A stretch of DNA of 64,000 bases from Myoxocephalus aenaeus (GCA_038501785.1 JBAMJR010000031.1:9683501-9747500), one strand, 5' to 3'. Positions 49,101 through 62,000 are shown, numbered from the stretch's first letter. Numbers and translations are program-made. Notes: generated from the sequence alone by a model not told the origin.

Positions 49101-50215
49101 CATCTTAAAATCTTTTTGGCCTGTAATGGAACACAATTAATTTTTGCCATCCTGTACAATCTATTCCCCTAAAAAAAACAGTACCCCCCACATTGCTCTC
49201 CCTTTTGTCTTTGTTCATTTGATTGATCAGATAAGCGTCAAGCTCTCATTTCAACTTGTGGCGGGTTGTTGTGGCTAATTAGCCTAGCAGTCTGGAGGCT
49301 TCCTCTTAATGTCACAACAGGCTTTGTTGCGCGCTTTAACCAAGTCCCTTATCAGCCGGCCCACTGTTGTTGTGTCTCCCCGTACAATGGAGCTGTGGTC
49401 ATTGCTATAGTACAACAGTGACTGGAGCTACAGACAGGAAGGCCAGATACATAAAGAGAAAGTCTTTACCAGTCAGCTTGTACTAATATGTTGTTTTATT
49501 TAATATTTCAGCTGCAAAAAAGTACTCTGGTCAAAAAGGTCAAGTTATAAACCATCCTTCACAGGCTGGTTTATAATGTAAAAATATGTCTTCATTCACT
49601 GGGAATACTGGTTTGACCCAAAAAATTAAATACATTCCAAGTGAAGGAAATATTGAGTGCATCATCCACTACTCTTATATAATCTAGGGGAATATTCTAG
49701 ATATATTCCTGTATTTTTTTTAAATGCAGAATTGGGCAGGGGAAAAGGAGAAACATTCACTAGAAATTAGGCCAATGTGAGAATGAGGTCTTGCTTTTGG
49801 GAATTGGTCATGACTAACTTCTAACTTCCCCTCTCTCCTCCTTCTCTGTGCTCCCCATCGCCTTTAACCACCCATGCTGTGGAGCACTAGACAGGTCCCT
49901 GTAGCCCCCCTGGTCTGTGAGGAGGGGGAGGACGTTGTTCTTTGGCTCCAGCCAGGAAAAAGGGTCTCGGGGGTTTGTTATTTTTGCTGTCCGATAGTAT
50001 CTACATGGGTAGCTCAGGGCCGGGTGTTTATTATGCTACCCAGGCAGGTTGTTTGGAGCTATAGAGAGGAGGGGGAGAGAGTGGTCCATGCCCCATCACC
50101 ATAGAGACTCTGTGTCGACAGCATTAGTCAGCCGTCCCCCAGGAAGTGTCAGAAATCACACCTTTGGGTGTCCCTGGGGGTCCATGGGATCTCGATTCCC
50201 AGCTGCTCATCAGTT

Positions 50216-50217
<2 letters not shown>

Positions 50218-50306
<89 letters not shown>
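50218..50306. repeat. (TC)n microsatellite
   Basis: About 44 TC units in txnrd2 intron 11. Confidence 0.95.
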
Positions 50307-50308
<2 letters not shown>

Positions 50309-51275
50309 ATGGCCAGATGTTGCTGTTGTTTTCTAATTTAATAATTTGGTATTATGGTTTGACCTTCATTTGGTCATTGGTTGGATTTTCTACAGACATT
50401 CATGCTCCCCAGAGGACCGACACTAATGAACTTTGGTGTTCCACTGACTTTTCTTCAAGTTGTAACTAATTATCAGAGCCTAAATAATTCACGATAACGA
50501 TGTTATGGCAATATCTGTCGCAAATGAAACAAAATAATGCTAATAGTCAAAGTCATGTTAATCTTTGTGTATTATGTGTTTTGTCTACTTTTTTGGGGGG
50601 CTCAAATACGAGTGTAGAGAGGTGGATTAAGAGTCTGTAACCATAACTGTATATATGAAACAATTTAAGAGCCACTGGATTATTAACATTATATTTTCAT
50701 GTGTATTATGAACATGATTTTTTAAATTTCCTTTTTATAAATCACGGCTATTGTCATGTATGTTGTGACACCACTAGTGATGATAGTTGTGGTTTTGAGT
50801 GAAATATCTTGACAAAACATAATCCAGATATTCAAGGTCTCTGGATACATTTAGTTTTATTCACAGAGCTGCTGGCATGGCTGGAGACTCTGTGTTGCTT
50901 ACTAAAGGGAAACAATGACTTGTTAAGCAGAATTAATCTAATAATTGAATTGATCTTTTAGTTTCAGCAATAGTTAATTTGTTATGTTTTTAGGGTGTAA
51001 AAAAAGCTATTAACAAGCATCCAATCCGCTCAAACGAGTGTTTGGTAATTCCTGAAAATTCTTTGAAGTGTCACTGCAGAGTTTACATCGGATTGTCACC
51101 CATGAAGGTGAATCTGGGAACCTAATTGTTTAGTAAATCCTTTCTTCTGGTACTCCAGCTGCATGCTATTGTGTAAGGAACACTGTACAGATAATCCCCT
51201 TTAGCAGTATCTACTCGGCTTTTGGAAATTCTTGAACAAGGTTTTCTGTCGGCATTGGTGATACATGCCTTAAAA

Positions 51276-51287
51276 TCTCTCTCTCTC

Positions 51288-51333
<46 letters not shown>
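51276..51333. repeat. (CT)n near exon 12 acceptor
   Basis: About 29 CT units with one A interruption, 52 bases upstream of txnrd2 exon 12; acts as a long pyrimidine-rich tract. Confidence 0.95.
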
Positions 51334-51337
<4 letters not shown>

Positions 51338-51385
51338 GTTGTGACTTAATATTCTCCTTGTGTTGTTTCCTTCCATCCACCTCAG

Positions 51386-51522
51386 GCAGAGCCCCTGAAA
51401 CCAAAGCCCTGGGCCTGGACAAGCTTGGCGTGCAACTCAAAAAGGAGACGGGAAAAATAATTGTGGGCTCTGACGAATCCACCTCGGTGCCAAATATCTT
51501 TGCTTTTGGTGACATCGGCGAG
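51386..51522 (+). CDS. txnrd2: txnrd2 exon 12: second FAD contact (GD motif)
   Basis: After acceptor catccacctcag the exon encodes GRAPETKALGLDKLGVQLKK, ETGKIIVGSDESTSVPNIFA and FGDIGE. The T.VPNIFAFGDI block is the flavin-binding signature of the glutathione reductase family. It ends in phase 0 at donor gtaggt. A long CT repeat lies about 50 bases upstream. Confidence 0.96.
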
Positions 51523-52848
51523 GTAGGTGTTGTCAACAGTGACACCACACTGACAGCAGAAACAGCCCTGATAAGCCATTAAAAAAACACTCATCATTAG
51601 TTATTATTAGTTTAGACTGTACAATAGAATACTGTGACACGCTGTATTTCTCACCCATCACAGTCACCATGAATGCTTTTCATAGTTTGAGCTGCTGGCC
51701 CAGAGCACTGTCGGCTCTATGAATGAAATCTGGGATTACACTTTAACATATATCAGCTCTGGAGAATTAGTTTTGTACCATGGCAGCACATGCTGGAATT
51801 CGTGTGTCATTAATTAATAAACTGTGGTCGCTAGATCTTGTCGACACTTAAGTGGAGATGCGATGCAATGAGTGGTAAGCAAACAACCTCCAGTTTACAA
51901 GCAACACAAGGTAAAAAAAAAACAGCAATATGAGCAAATTTTTTATCTTTTCAGTATGCACATTTCCCGCACATATGTTTGCTATCCCTGAGATATCGGT
52001 CCTTACCATTAATTAGATCATAAAGATTTGTAGTTTGTCAGACGTTATGAGGTGAATAGATCTCGTAAACCTTGTGTTTTGTTGACATTGGCTTTTGTTC
52101 CTCATTGTTTGAGGTCCCACGAACCCCACTGCTATATGTGCAAAAAGCTATTTTTTCACATATTATTTGTAAAATAATTAATTTTCCTCTCTTCTGACCT
52201 TATTCAATATGTAGAAAAGTATCAACAACTGAGCTGTGCATGTTTGATGACGGTCACAAAATATAGAAATGAGCATAGTTATTACACCAAAAATAAACCA
52301 TTATCCTAAAGGCTAGACTTTTCTTTGTGCACACATACAAGACATGTTACCGAAGCAAGTGGAATCATTGGCATTGCCACTGTGTTCCGGGCTGAACCAG
52401 CCATGTTAATACTAGTTATACCTGCTGCATGTAATGTCAGTGTTGTTTTTTCACCACGGCCAGCTGTGTGCTTCCTTCCTGCCTCCCAGGCCTCATGACA
52501 CCCACACTTACTCTCTTTGACTGACAGTTTGCTTTGATGAGTTGTGCTTCACCCCAATGTGTCTGTCAACTTTTCACAGCAACAGGGAGGTTTTTTTTAT
52601 TCTTTTTTTTTTTTTTTTTTTTAAGCAGGAGGATTGATATCTCAATTTGTAACTCAATCAGTTTTTTTCCTCTAAGAGAAGAATGCCAAGAAATGCGTTA
52701 TGATGACTCATGACAGTTACTTGGAATACCAGAGCTCACATACATGAAGAGGTGCAGGAGATGTTTTGGACAACAGGATGTGCAGTGGTAATTTAACAGG
52801 TTTAAGTCATGCCTTTAGAATTGCCCCGCAGCCCTACTGTTTCCTGGT

Positions 52849-52927
52849 GAGTGTGTGAGTGTGTGAGTGTGTGAGTGTGTGAGTGTGTGAGTGTGTGAGT
52901 GTGTGAGTGTGTGTGTGTGTGTGTGTG
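52849..52927. repeat. GTGTGTGA octamer minisatellite
   Basis: About eight copies of gagtgtgt in tandem, running into plain GT units. Confidence 0.93.
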
Positions 52928-53240
52928 CGCGCGTGCCTCTGAGAGACTGTGTTTGCCTGTTTTGGCAGACATCCAGAACAATAAAGGCAAGACGCAGAGA
53001 TTTTTGTAAGTGTGTTAGCCTGTTTAAATGTTTAGCACGACTGACTTATGGCCTTTACAGCATTTCTGCACAGATCGTTAATTTGTGTAGTCAGATCTGT
53101 TTGCTATAAGTAACAGAAGTCTAAAGTTTAAACCATGTGGTCATCCGTTTTTATTTCAAAGTAAACACATGTTTAAGAAGCAGGCCGAGAATGTATGTCT
53201 TTGAGGTCATCATATATAGATATATTGTGTCTTCTTTTAG

Positions 53241-53336
53241 GGTCGTCCTGAATTGACCCCGACGGCCATTAAAGCGGGAAAGCTTCTCGCCCGTAGATTG
53301 GCTGGGCACAGCACCGAACTCATGAACTACGACAAC
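53241..53336 (+). CDS. txnrd2: txnrd2 exon 13
   Basis: After acceptor gtcttcttttag the exon encodes GRPELTPTAIKAGKLLARRL and AGHSTELMNYDN, phase 0 at both ends, donor gtaaga. GRPELTP.AI.AG is family-typical. The donor is followed at once by a CA repeat. Confidence 0.96.
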
Positions 53337-53911
53337 GTAAGACACACACACACAGACACACACACACTCAGAGGCTGATCATTTCGCTCCGTCTATCCAT
53401 GGCTATCTATTTTTGAGGCTATTGTTTTGTGCTTCATTTGAGCCAAACTCTAACCATTTCTGGTGTTTTGTGCTTTGAGTCTCTTTTTGCCTAAATGAGT
53501 CATAAAATAGACATACCAGACTTCCCCCAACATGTCATAATTCTTCATCATGTTTATTTATACTTACCTCTTCTGTAAGTTTGAATGTAGGTTTTATTAT
53601 TTTGTTGTTATTATTATAGAGTATATTCATATTCACATGGGGTCAGGGGGAAAAATAAGTTTGATACACAGTATTAAATGTGTATTTACTAAAATATGTA
53701 TTTATATGACACATTTGTAGCACGCCAACACTAGATCTACATATTACATATTTGAACTGGAATGATGGGGTGGTTGAGTTATTTTCTTTAAGGTAGCTAC
53801 CACGAAGGTTTACCTGTAATTGGGAGAATAGGGCACAGTAGTAAAATGCAAATAAAGTAATCAGTACATGCATGCATGTAAAGTAAATGAAACAAATATT
53901 TAATGATAATA

Positions 53912-54018
<107 letters not shown>

Positions 54019-54020
54019 AG

Positions 54021-54113
54021 GTGCCCACCACTGTGTTCACCCCTCTTGAGTACGGCTGTGTAGGTCTGTCTGAGGAGGAGGCTGAGAAGAGGCATGGGAA
54101 AGACGGCATAGAG
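54021..54113 (+). CDS. txnrd2: txnrd2 exon 14: start of interface domain
   Basis: The exon encodes VPTTVFTPLEYGCVGLSEEE and AEKRHGKDGIE, phase 0 at both ends, donor gtaaga. The acceptor is the last few bases of a TG repeat more than 100 bp long (...tgtgtgtcag), so no normal pyrimidine tract exists. Confidence 0.95.
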
Positions 54114-55679
54114 GTAAGATGGATGTGTCACTATAGTACAGATGTACGCCGGGACTTTCTCAGAATAGATGTGTAGTATTTTGAAGCAAAGCTCTCCATA
54201 TGATCTCCATATTTCAAGTTAAAATGCAATAAATAAATAAAAATCTGCAATATTTCTTTGTAGTGACGCAATATAAATTTACCCCAACTTTTACCACTAC
54301 AGTATATAGAACATATTGTGGAAAGAAATATGTTCATAATGTATTAATTACACACCAGGGAAGCCCAGATCAAATAGGAGAAGGATGCCTTGTAATATTA
54401 AACTTAATATTTTGGCAGATGATTCAACGAGACATGTTCTAGATAATAGGATGCAGTGTTTGGGGGTACAATTAAACTCTATTTTATATTTTTTGTGTAC
54501 AAGGGTACTTTGTAGGTGGTCTGGAAAAGTCCTGAACTTACTGTGAGGTTAATTAAACAACGTATCACTGTGTAGAGGGAATTGTATATTATCAGAACAA
54601 ATATCTTTAAAAATATAACAGTACCGAGCTGCTGAGCATTGATCTCCTGTTGTGAACTTTGTTTTATTATGTGTTTTAGTTTAGTTTATTTACCCAGAAA
54701 TTACATGCCACACACGCACAAAGACGGTTACAAAGGCAGTGTTAGTGGCTTGTTGCTGCCGTCAAACTGCATGAAAAATACAATGTCCCACAACCGCTGA
54801 ACAAACATTGACATGCACATACAATGCGAACAGCAAGCAGCTCTGTATTTTTACGTGCTTGGGTACATGAGCGGTGTGCCAGATGCTAGCCAACACCTGC
54901 ACGAAGCCGTCGATAAACGGTTTCGGCGGTGAGGTGGGGCACCTCGCTGTGACTGACAGGCGAGCAGGAGGTCTGATTGAGGTGTGTATGAGGTGATGAC
55001 AGGCGCGCTTAGATCAGAGAAGGAGCTGTAGCGTCAGCCCCCGACAGCTGCGTGGCCCTCGCAACTTGTGTCGGCACGTTGGCCCGTAGAATAAAACACA
55101 CTACACACACTTTCAGTGAGGAGTTGGAAATCAATCCCTATCATGAGCAGGCATCGATGTTTTTTTTTTTGTGCACATTAGTATAAACTCTGCTGGTTAA
55201 GGGCAAAACCATTGTTTTTCATTCACTGGTCAATTTTGAGATTTTGGCCTTTTTACTTCTATAACAAGTCTTCTTTCAGACTAGTGGAAATAAAACATCC
55301 CAAATACACATTAAGGTGTTTATGTTATAACACTTTGTCAATTTGCATTTGTGGATTTCTCTTAAATTCCCCCAAAATGTTCATTAGATAAGGCCATTTT
55401 GAATATTTAAACATAATATTTCTGAAGACTTGCAATGCAAAAAAACAATTGTCTTAATGTCAGTAATCAACTGGGGAGGTTTGATGGTGATATCTATTAG
55501 TCACCTGGGACTAATAGATTTCCATTTAAGCAAAGATCCACAACAGGCTGTTTTGTCATCACTGTGAAGTACTGATTGTCTGTATGCAGAATGCAAAATA
55601 ATACTGCTTGGACTTGAGGACCACAATTATACATTCTATATAATTTCTCCAGTGACAGATTCATGTTTTCTGTCTGTAG

Positions 55680-55751
55680 GTCTACCATGCGTTCTACAAG
55701 CCTCTGGAATTCACTGTTGCAGAGCGCGATGCCAGCCAGTGTTACTTAAAG
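55680..55751 (+). CDS. txnrd2: txnrd2 exon 15
   Basis: After acceptor tttctgtctgtag the exon encodes VYHAFYKPLEFTVAERDASQ and CYLK, phase 0 at both ends, donor gtaggt. Matches human VYHAHYKPLEFTVAGRDASQ. Confidence 0.96.
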
Positions 55752-56550
55752 GTAGGTTTAAACTGCGCTGTGACTTTTTACGAGGTGTTCTCGAGCAGAT
55801 TTTGTTGGCATCGTATACGCCATATAATTTAGTTCATTGTACTACATATATATTTGTGTTAGATGCACTGTTTGTGCATGCTTATTCACCTTAAGCTGCC
55901 ACGCCTCTTTTTTCACTTGCTGTTGAAACGCAACTGTATTAGCTCTTCCAATTTGGCTCTATCTAGCTATTACCAAGCTATTACCAAATTAGTGGTTCTT
56001 GATTTCGTTTACTATTATTATTATTATTAGTATTTTTGAATACCCCGTAGTTAAACATGCAGTGCGGACCTGTGTCTAACTCTTCTGACAGTGAGTATTT
56101 ACAAAAACACAGCCAGCAGCTCCTCACAGCTTCAAGAAGTTCCATATAGGTGTTTTTTGGGTAAACCAACATATTGGGAATCGGAATGGTTACTTTCTAG
56201 CCTGGAAAAACTATTAAAGCTTAATAAGCACTTTTTGGGGAAATCTTGAAAACGAATTGTTTATGGCAATGAAAGGATGATAAAGCTGGTGACGTAATCA
56301 CACTTCCACTCTAAACGGAAGTAATATTTTAAAATGACGCAATGCAGAAGCACGCTAGCTCAGGCAATACACATGGTCACAGGTTGAAGGACACGAGTAG
56401 TGCCTCCTGCAGCAGGTTAGTGGGATTCAGGACATTTGGAGACTCAATACATTGATAGTCCTCAAGGTTTAACCATAATCCTGCCAACCTTTTGATTTGT
56501 CCATCTGTTGCCTAGAAAGTCATCTTAAATGCAGTGTTCTACCTCCTCAG

Positions 56551-56648
56551 GTGGTATGTGCGCGGGGTGGAGAGCAGAAGATCCTGGGTTTGCACTTTAC
56601 CGGTCCAAACGCGGGAGAAGTCACACAGGGCTTTGCAATGGGCTTCCA
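56551..56648 (+). CDS. txnrd2: txnrd2 exon 16: dimer interface
   Basis: After acceptor ctacctcctcag the exon encodes VVCARGGEQKILGLHFTGPN and AGEVTQGFAMGF, ending two bases into a Gln codon at donor gtaagt. LGLHF.GPNAGEVTQGFA is the conserved dimer-interface segment. A piggyBac-like MITE begins 31 bases after the donor. Confidence 0.96.
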
Positions 56649-56679
56649 GTAAGTTTAATAAATCCTAGATTTTATTTAA

Positions 56680-57222
56680 CCCTAGAACACTAACGTTACA
56701 AATAGTAACACCATCGCTAATGTCAGGTATATTTTACCCGATATAATGTACCTGATAAAATACACTTCTCATCAAAATATATAAAAATACAAGGCAAATT
56801 GAAGTACTCTTCTTTTATTTTACCCTATAGAAGGAAAAACGGGTATCATGGGGGACCCTGAAAAAAGGCTCAAAATCGGGTGAAAAATTTGGCAATAGTC
56901 AATAAAACAGAATTAAAAATATAAATAATGGATCTATGAACTTGTTCTTTGGTCCACCCGTTCCTTGTCTGGTGAAGAAACAGTCTCCCTGCAATGGTAT
57001 TGTCCACCCGAAATGTTTTCACCCTCTATCACTAACGTTGGGTGAAAATCACCTGAACACGTGCCTGTTGAGAAAAACAGTGATCGGAGCAGAGAGACAC
57101 GCCCACCTTCAATAACGTCAGTGAGCACAATGAAGGTACACAACTCGGACAAAAGCAACACAATGAAAATTACGTAACCATAATCGCTCTGGTAAAAATC
57201 ACCCAACGTTAGTGTTCTAGGG
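56680..57222. mobile_element. piggyBac-like MITE in txnrd2 intron 16
   Basis: The ends CCCTAGAACACTAACGTT and AACGTTAGTGTTCTAGGG are perfect 18-bp inverted repeats. CCCTAG ends after TTAA are the piggyBac signature. TTAA is present on the left (56676-56679); the right flank reads TACA, a decayed copy. An internal cactaacgttgggtgaaaatcacc segment (about 57032) repeats the subterminal motif in inverted orientation. No coding frame is present, so it is non-autonomous. Confidence 0.8.
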
Positions 57223-57664
57223 TACATGTGTTGTTTTTACTGTATTAATGCCCTGTGTAGCAACGATCCAAACAATTATGGTGTTGAGTTGTTGTGTTTT
57301 AACTCTTTGAAAGTCACCACTGCTCTTGATGTCCAGTTCTGGCCAATACATCATTTTTGGGCATTTTTAATGGTTAAAGGTCTTAAGCCTTTAAAGGTAC
57401 TAAATTCTTTGAAAAAGCAAATGGTTGTTTGCCGCTGTGTTAATGTTCTGAATATCGTACAGATATTAAATGCAACAATTCAACACATCACAAATCCAAT
57501 TTTAAATCAGGTTCTTTCTCACGTCCTCTGCAGACACAAGCTTTTGTTGTGAACAATTAGAAAAGATTACTGGACTTATTAGTGGGTAGAAGATCATGTT
57601 TACAGTTATGAGAGAATGTTAGTTAAACCAATGTGAATGACCTCCCAGTGTATTTGTTTCTCAG

Positions 57665-57794
57665 GTGTGGAGCAACATATTCTCACCTGTTGCAGACAGT
57701 GGGCATCCACCCAACCTGTGCCGAGGAGGTGACCAAGGTCAGCGTCACAAAGCGGTCCGGCTTGGACGCCACAGTAACCGGCTGCTGAGGTTAA
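57665..57794 (+). CDS. txnrd2: txnrd2 exon 17: catalytic His and Sec-containing C-terminus
   Basis: After acceptor ttgtttctcag the exon encodes QCGATYSHLLQTVGIHPTCA, EEVTKVSVTKRSGLDATVTG, then Cys (57783), TGA (57786-57788), Gly and TAA (57792-57794). HPTCAEE carries the catalytic His-Glu pair of the partner subunit's active site. The in-frame TGA is selenocysteine, as in all vertebrate thioredoxin reductases (Gly-Cys-Sec-Gly). A gene caller that reads TGA as stop would lose the last two residues. Confidence 0.97.
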
Positions 57795-57803
57795 GCGCCT
57801 CAG
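57785..57803 (+). promoter_or_regulatory. Hairpin spanning the Sec codon
   Basis: CTGAGG at 57785-57790 pairs perfectly with CCTCAG at 57798-57803 over a 7-nt loop, which places the UGA codon inside a stem. Structures at or just after a Sec codon can modulate readthrough. Here it is seen in sequence only. Confidence 0.4.
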
Positions 57804-58160
57804 TCTCTGAACACGAGTAAGCACACAGGGTCCTTCTGTAGCAGTAGAAAGAAGTTAGCCTGGGTTTCTCCTGCTTTCTCTCCTCGTCCTTCTCCTTTTT
57901 ATATGGCTCAGTTCCACACTGCTCTCTCTGGGAACATGGTCTCTTCATTGGCCAGTCACGAAGGTCATCACTGGTTGCCCAGGTTAGTGTACCATATAGG
58001 TGCATATTGTGAGTGTATCCTCTAAAAACACAAGATTACGGATCAGGTTAGTGAGAGTTGAGGCAAGCATCTTTTAAATTAACAGGCTCATCAATCAGGA
58101 TTAAGGCCTGTGCTCAGGGTTTAGTTGAAATTGTACGAAAACCGTGGACCAAACCCTTAC

Positions 58161-58222
<62 letters not shown>
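58161..58222. repeat. (TA)31 microsatellite in txnrd2 3'UTR
   Basis: Uninterrupted TA about 370 bases after the stop codon. Confidence 0.95.
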
Positions 58223-58225
<3 letters not shown>

Positions 58226-58781
58226 CTGCAAATATTGTTGTTTCTCTGGCTGTACTTCCTGTCCATTAGTCTTGGAGGTGACACATACCATACACCCCCA
58301 CTGCCCCCCCACCCCTCCCCATGACACTGATGGATGGCCCCAGGGCCGTCGCCGCAACACCGCCCCATTTCCCATGGACACACACAAACAGTCAGTGGGC
58401 CGCTTGTCAGTCAGGCAGCTAAGACCTGGCCAGGGAGCTCTGGCTTGTTTAGGCCCCAGCAGACTCCTTTCCCTTCCCTCCCTTCCCTTCTTAACCAAAT
58501 GCATGAAAGAGCAGAGTGGGACTACAAATATTTGCTGTCTCAAGCTGTGTGGATGCCACAGGGCAACTTTACCTGTTGATAACAGTGCTTTGAGAGCGCT
58601 ACTATAACGGTACTACTATACGTCACCCAAAGGTGGCACTATTGCCCTCCAATTCACCCGTTTTATTCTGAGCCAAGAATGGAAGACAGGATAAAGTAGT
58701 CATTGGATAGAAAATAAGCCTGAATACATTCAGGTTGCACATTTAATCCCTTTAATCCCCATAATAGATATGTGCTCTTGG

Positions 58782-58824
58782 ATGACGTTTGAAAGCAGAC
58801 TGGCTTTATTGGTGCCAAACTGAT
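58782..58824 (+). promoter_or_regulatory. Weak SECIS candidate in txnrd2 3'UTR
   Basis: ATGA (58782) and TGAT (58821) flank a 5-bp stem, GTTTG/CAAAC, with AAA directly inside it. The quartet pattern and overall size fit a SECIS element, and the site is about 90 bases before the poly(A) signal. The A-run, however, sits only six bases after ATGA, whereas a standard SECIS has it 10-13 bases away. A SECIS must exist in the 3'UTR, but this may not be it. Confidence 0.22.
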
Positions 58825-58910
58825 AAGGGTTATCTGTTGTGTATTTACATTGATGGCAGGTTAGACCTAAAGGGCCATCACACTTAAAGATAAGGGGAGT
58901 TGTTTATACC

Positions 58911-58916
58911 AATAAA
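58911..58916 (+). promoter_or_regulatory. Poly(A) signal of txnrd2
   Basis: This is the first AATAAA after the txnrd2 stop (1.1 kb downstream); a second is at 59019. If used, the 3'UTR includes the TA repeat at 58161 and the SECIS candidate. Confidence 0.5.
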
Positions 58917-59024
58917 GCAGTAATAGCCCCCCACAGTTTGCCAAAGTGCTCAAGTGTCCAACCTGCTGGCTACACTGGACATCTTGGCTTTATTATGTAG
59001 AGGAGGAGGAGGGCAGTCAATAAA

Positions 59025-62000
59025 GGGGTTGCTACAGAAATCAGGGGACCTAAGAGGAGGCTGCTGGGTGTAGTTTATTTTTATTTGAAGTCTAATCTGC
59101 CCAGTCTGATTAATGATTTCGATGAGGGGAGTGACAGTGTGCCAGGAGATGGAGAGAGGAAAAATAGAGAGAGAGAGAGGTACCAGGTTTATTTGGCCCT
59201 GGGCCAGAGGAGAGAGAGCTGAGTTTCAGCCCTGGTTCGGGAGGGAAGGGGGATTCCTGTGTGCTCTGTTCAGGGCTGAGGTGCTGACTGAAGGACCCTG
59301 ACCTCCGCTCAGCAGGAACAGCTTGACTCTATCACTCGGAGCACAGAGGGCTCATATGCTGCGGTGCTGCACGGCAGGGGCCTGGGGGGCTCAGGGTGGA
59401 GCGGTGGTGGAGGGGTTAGGATGGCAAGGAGACGGGCAGACCAACCAACCAGCCAACCAACACAACACTGAGCGGTAGCGCTGTGTTTGCCCAGGGTAAT
59501 TGAGTCTATGTTCCTGTGCTTAACGAGCCACTTCAGAGACCGCAGGGTGGGCCCAAGGCAACATGAGGGAAGTTATTGAGGCCATCAGTGTAACTGTAAT
59601 GTCTGTTTGCTTTTTACCCTCCACTTCCCTTCTGCCTTTTCTCATCTGCTCGATATCTTGGCTGCTCACACACCAAATGGATTTTTGTTTAATGACATAT
59701 CTGTCTTATTTGAATATCTGTTAATTGTTGTTGAGCAGTCCCTCCAGGCCCAAACTTTGACCAGTTAGCCTCAGCTGTGCCCCATGGGGGGGTCAGGGTT
59801 CAACTTTCAGGTCGGCCAGATAATGATGGCCTGCACTAAAACCCAAAACTGGGGAGTGTAGGCCGGATGTCACCTGGCTGCCAATTTAAGCAGTTGTAAA
59901 TAGAGAAGTGTAATTTTCCATTAAAGCTTTGTTATACATAATTTATATGTAAAGTATTACCACTTTGGAATGCACAGTGTCACTATTAAAGTAACGATGC
60001 CTACTGATTGAGTTTCATGGTCGCTTGCATCTGTATTGTGTATTCATGTGTATGAACTTGTACATATACAGTTAATATTAAACTACAGCCAGAGGCAGGT
60101 TAGCTTAGCATGAAGACAAACGGGGATCCGACTTCTGCTGTCCGGCTGATATTCACCATTCAGACACGAGTGGTATCAATCTTTTCCTGTAACTGTCAGC
60201 AAGAAAACAAATTTGTATTTCTCAAAATGTTGATCCATTCCTTTTTAAAGACAATTTGTTAAAATTGTTGAGGGGGGAAATTCCTTCTTCACAGCATTGT
60301 AAGGGCATCCAATAAACAAATCCAGAGAACCACTGACCACTGCAATGTAAACATGCATCTGTACAGATTTATCTAAGAATATGCTTCATGGCACAGTCTT
60401 ATATTGAGCAGTGTCACAAGGGGTGGTCACACTTTGACCCGGAGTCGTCTCTGCTGACAGGCAGCTCTGCTATGCAGCCCTGTCACTCAAGCCTCTGCAC
60501 CAACAATGGCAGAAATTCCACTGTGTTTGTTTGGTTAAGGACAGAGCTCTCTGAAACCCCTGAACCTCCTCAGGATCCACAGCAGCCTCACTCACCCTGA
60601 GAAAGAGGCTGGTGTCAGTCCCAACTCAGACAGCGGGAGTAAAGTTCACCCGCCATCTCAAGAATAGCCAGTCCCATTAAGCAATTGTGTCTCTTCTGTC
60701 CCACCACAATGGAGCAAACAGGCTAAATCCACCTTGAAATGCACTTAGTAGAACATGTCAACATGTCAGGGTGCGCTCGGTTCTATGCTCGGTCTTAATC
60801 CAGCCCATTGAACACTGACAGTTGTCTGTGAGTCAGACATTCACAAGGCCTTTGTCACTTCAGGTCTTGAGCCCTAGCAGCCATGCTGGAGGAGCAGAAC
60901 CTTCAGACACACGTTAAAACACACATGCTGGGTATACAGACCCGCAGCCGGACCAAAAGCCTCAGGAGGAAGAGAAACCGATACATAACTTGTGTAAACA
61001 TTTGCGAAAAAATGACGCTAGGAACAGAAAAGGCTCAACCTTGGCGAGGATTATCCCTGAGAAATGAATAGGGGCCAATTATGACTGCTCTGTTGTACTG
61101 CCAGTACCTGGCTCAAGAGCTGTCAGCCTGAGATGCCTGTAGGGCCTGGATGGGTGCGGTGGCTGGGGAGGGTCCTTAGGAGGCTCGATGCAGAAAAAGG
61201 GCCCTCAGACTGGTAAGCCAAGGTGAGTCTCCCATCTAGATGTTTGTGTTTTCCCCCTCATCTGGCCTCCCAAGTTCAAGACAATTAGCTGAAAGAACCC
61301 GCTGAAGCCATGCACTGAGCCTAATGGTATAAGCTCACAAAAGCAGCCAAGGGAACGTGGGTGTTGAGATGAGATTGTGTGCCTTACAAATGTACACAGT
61401 TTACAGACACCATGGTCCAAATACACATTTTAATCTTGTCGCTGGATTGTAACCAGTCCAGAGTCTTAACACTCCCCATCAGGAATGTCAAGGTTGTCTC
61501 GTTTGTTTCAAAGACTAGATATTTGATTGTGTTATACTGTAGCTAATACAAAGATTCAGGCATGGAGTTTCCTCCCTTTTTGACCTCTCATTCAACCACA
61601 AACATTGAGGAAAAGGTAGATGAGGTCAGCTCTTGTCAGAGTGGGGTCCTGTTGGTAGCCCAGTAGAGGCGAGGGCCTGTGAAATGAGCTTATCTGACCC
61701 CTGATAAGAACAGGATACCCTCAGGATTGCGATAGATTCAATACACATGCCTGCTACAGCAGCTTTTATCTGAGGAGAAGAGTGGGTGTTTGAAAAACAG
61801 CTAGATGTAGCACTGCGGTTAGGTTTGGCCTATTGCGACCGGTTTGGCCGACCACAGCCGTACGCACAATACCAGTGGCTGTAGCCAACAGTAAAGAGGA
61901 TGTGCTACAGTGTTATAGTTTGCGGTTCTGATCCCAAGACGTCACTAAGGGAGCAATTACGATCAGCAACCTCAACTCCTAAATCATTTAGCAGGTCTCT

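Noticed and set aside
55926..56000. Repeat of agctattaccaa as a mobile element end
   Set aside because: Only a 12-base direct repeat without inverted ends or larger structure.
58012..58045. Alternative SECIS with GTGA and AAAAA
   Set aside because: Spacing fits, but the bases on either side of the A-run cannot form the required long stem.
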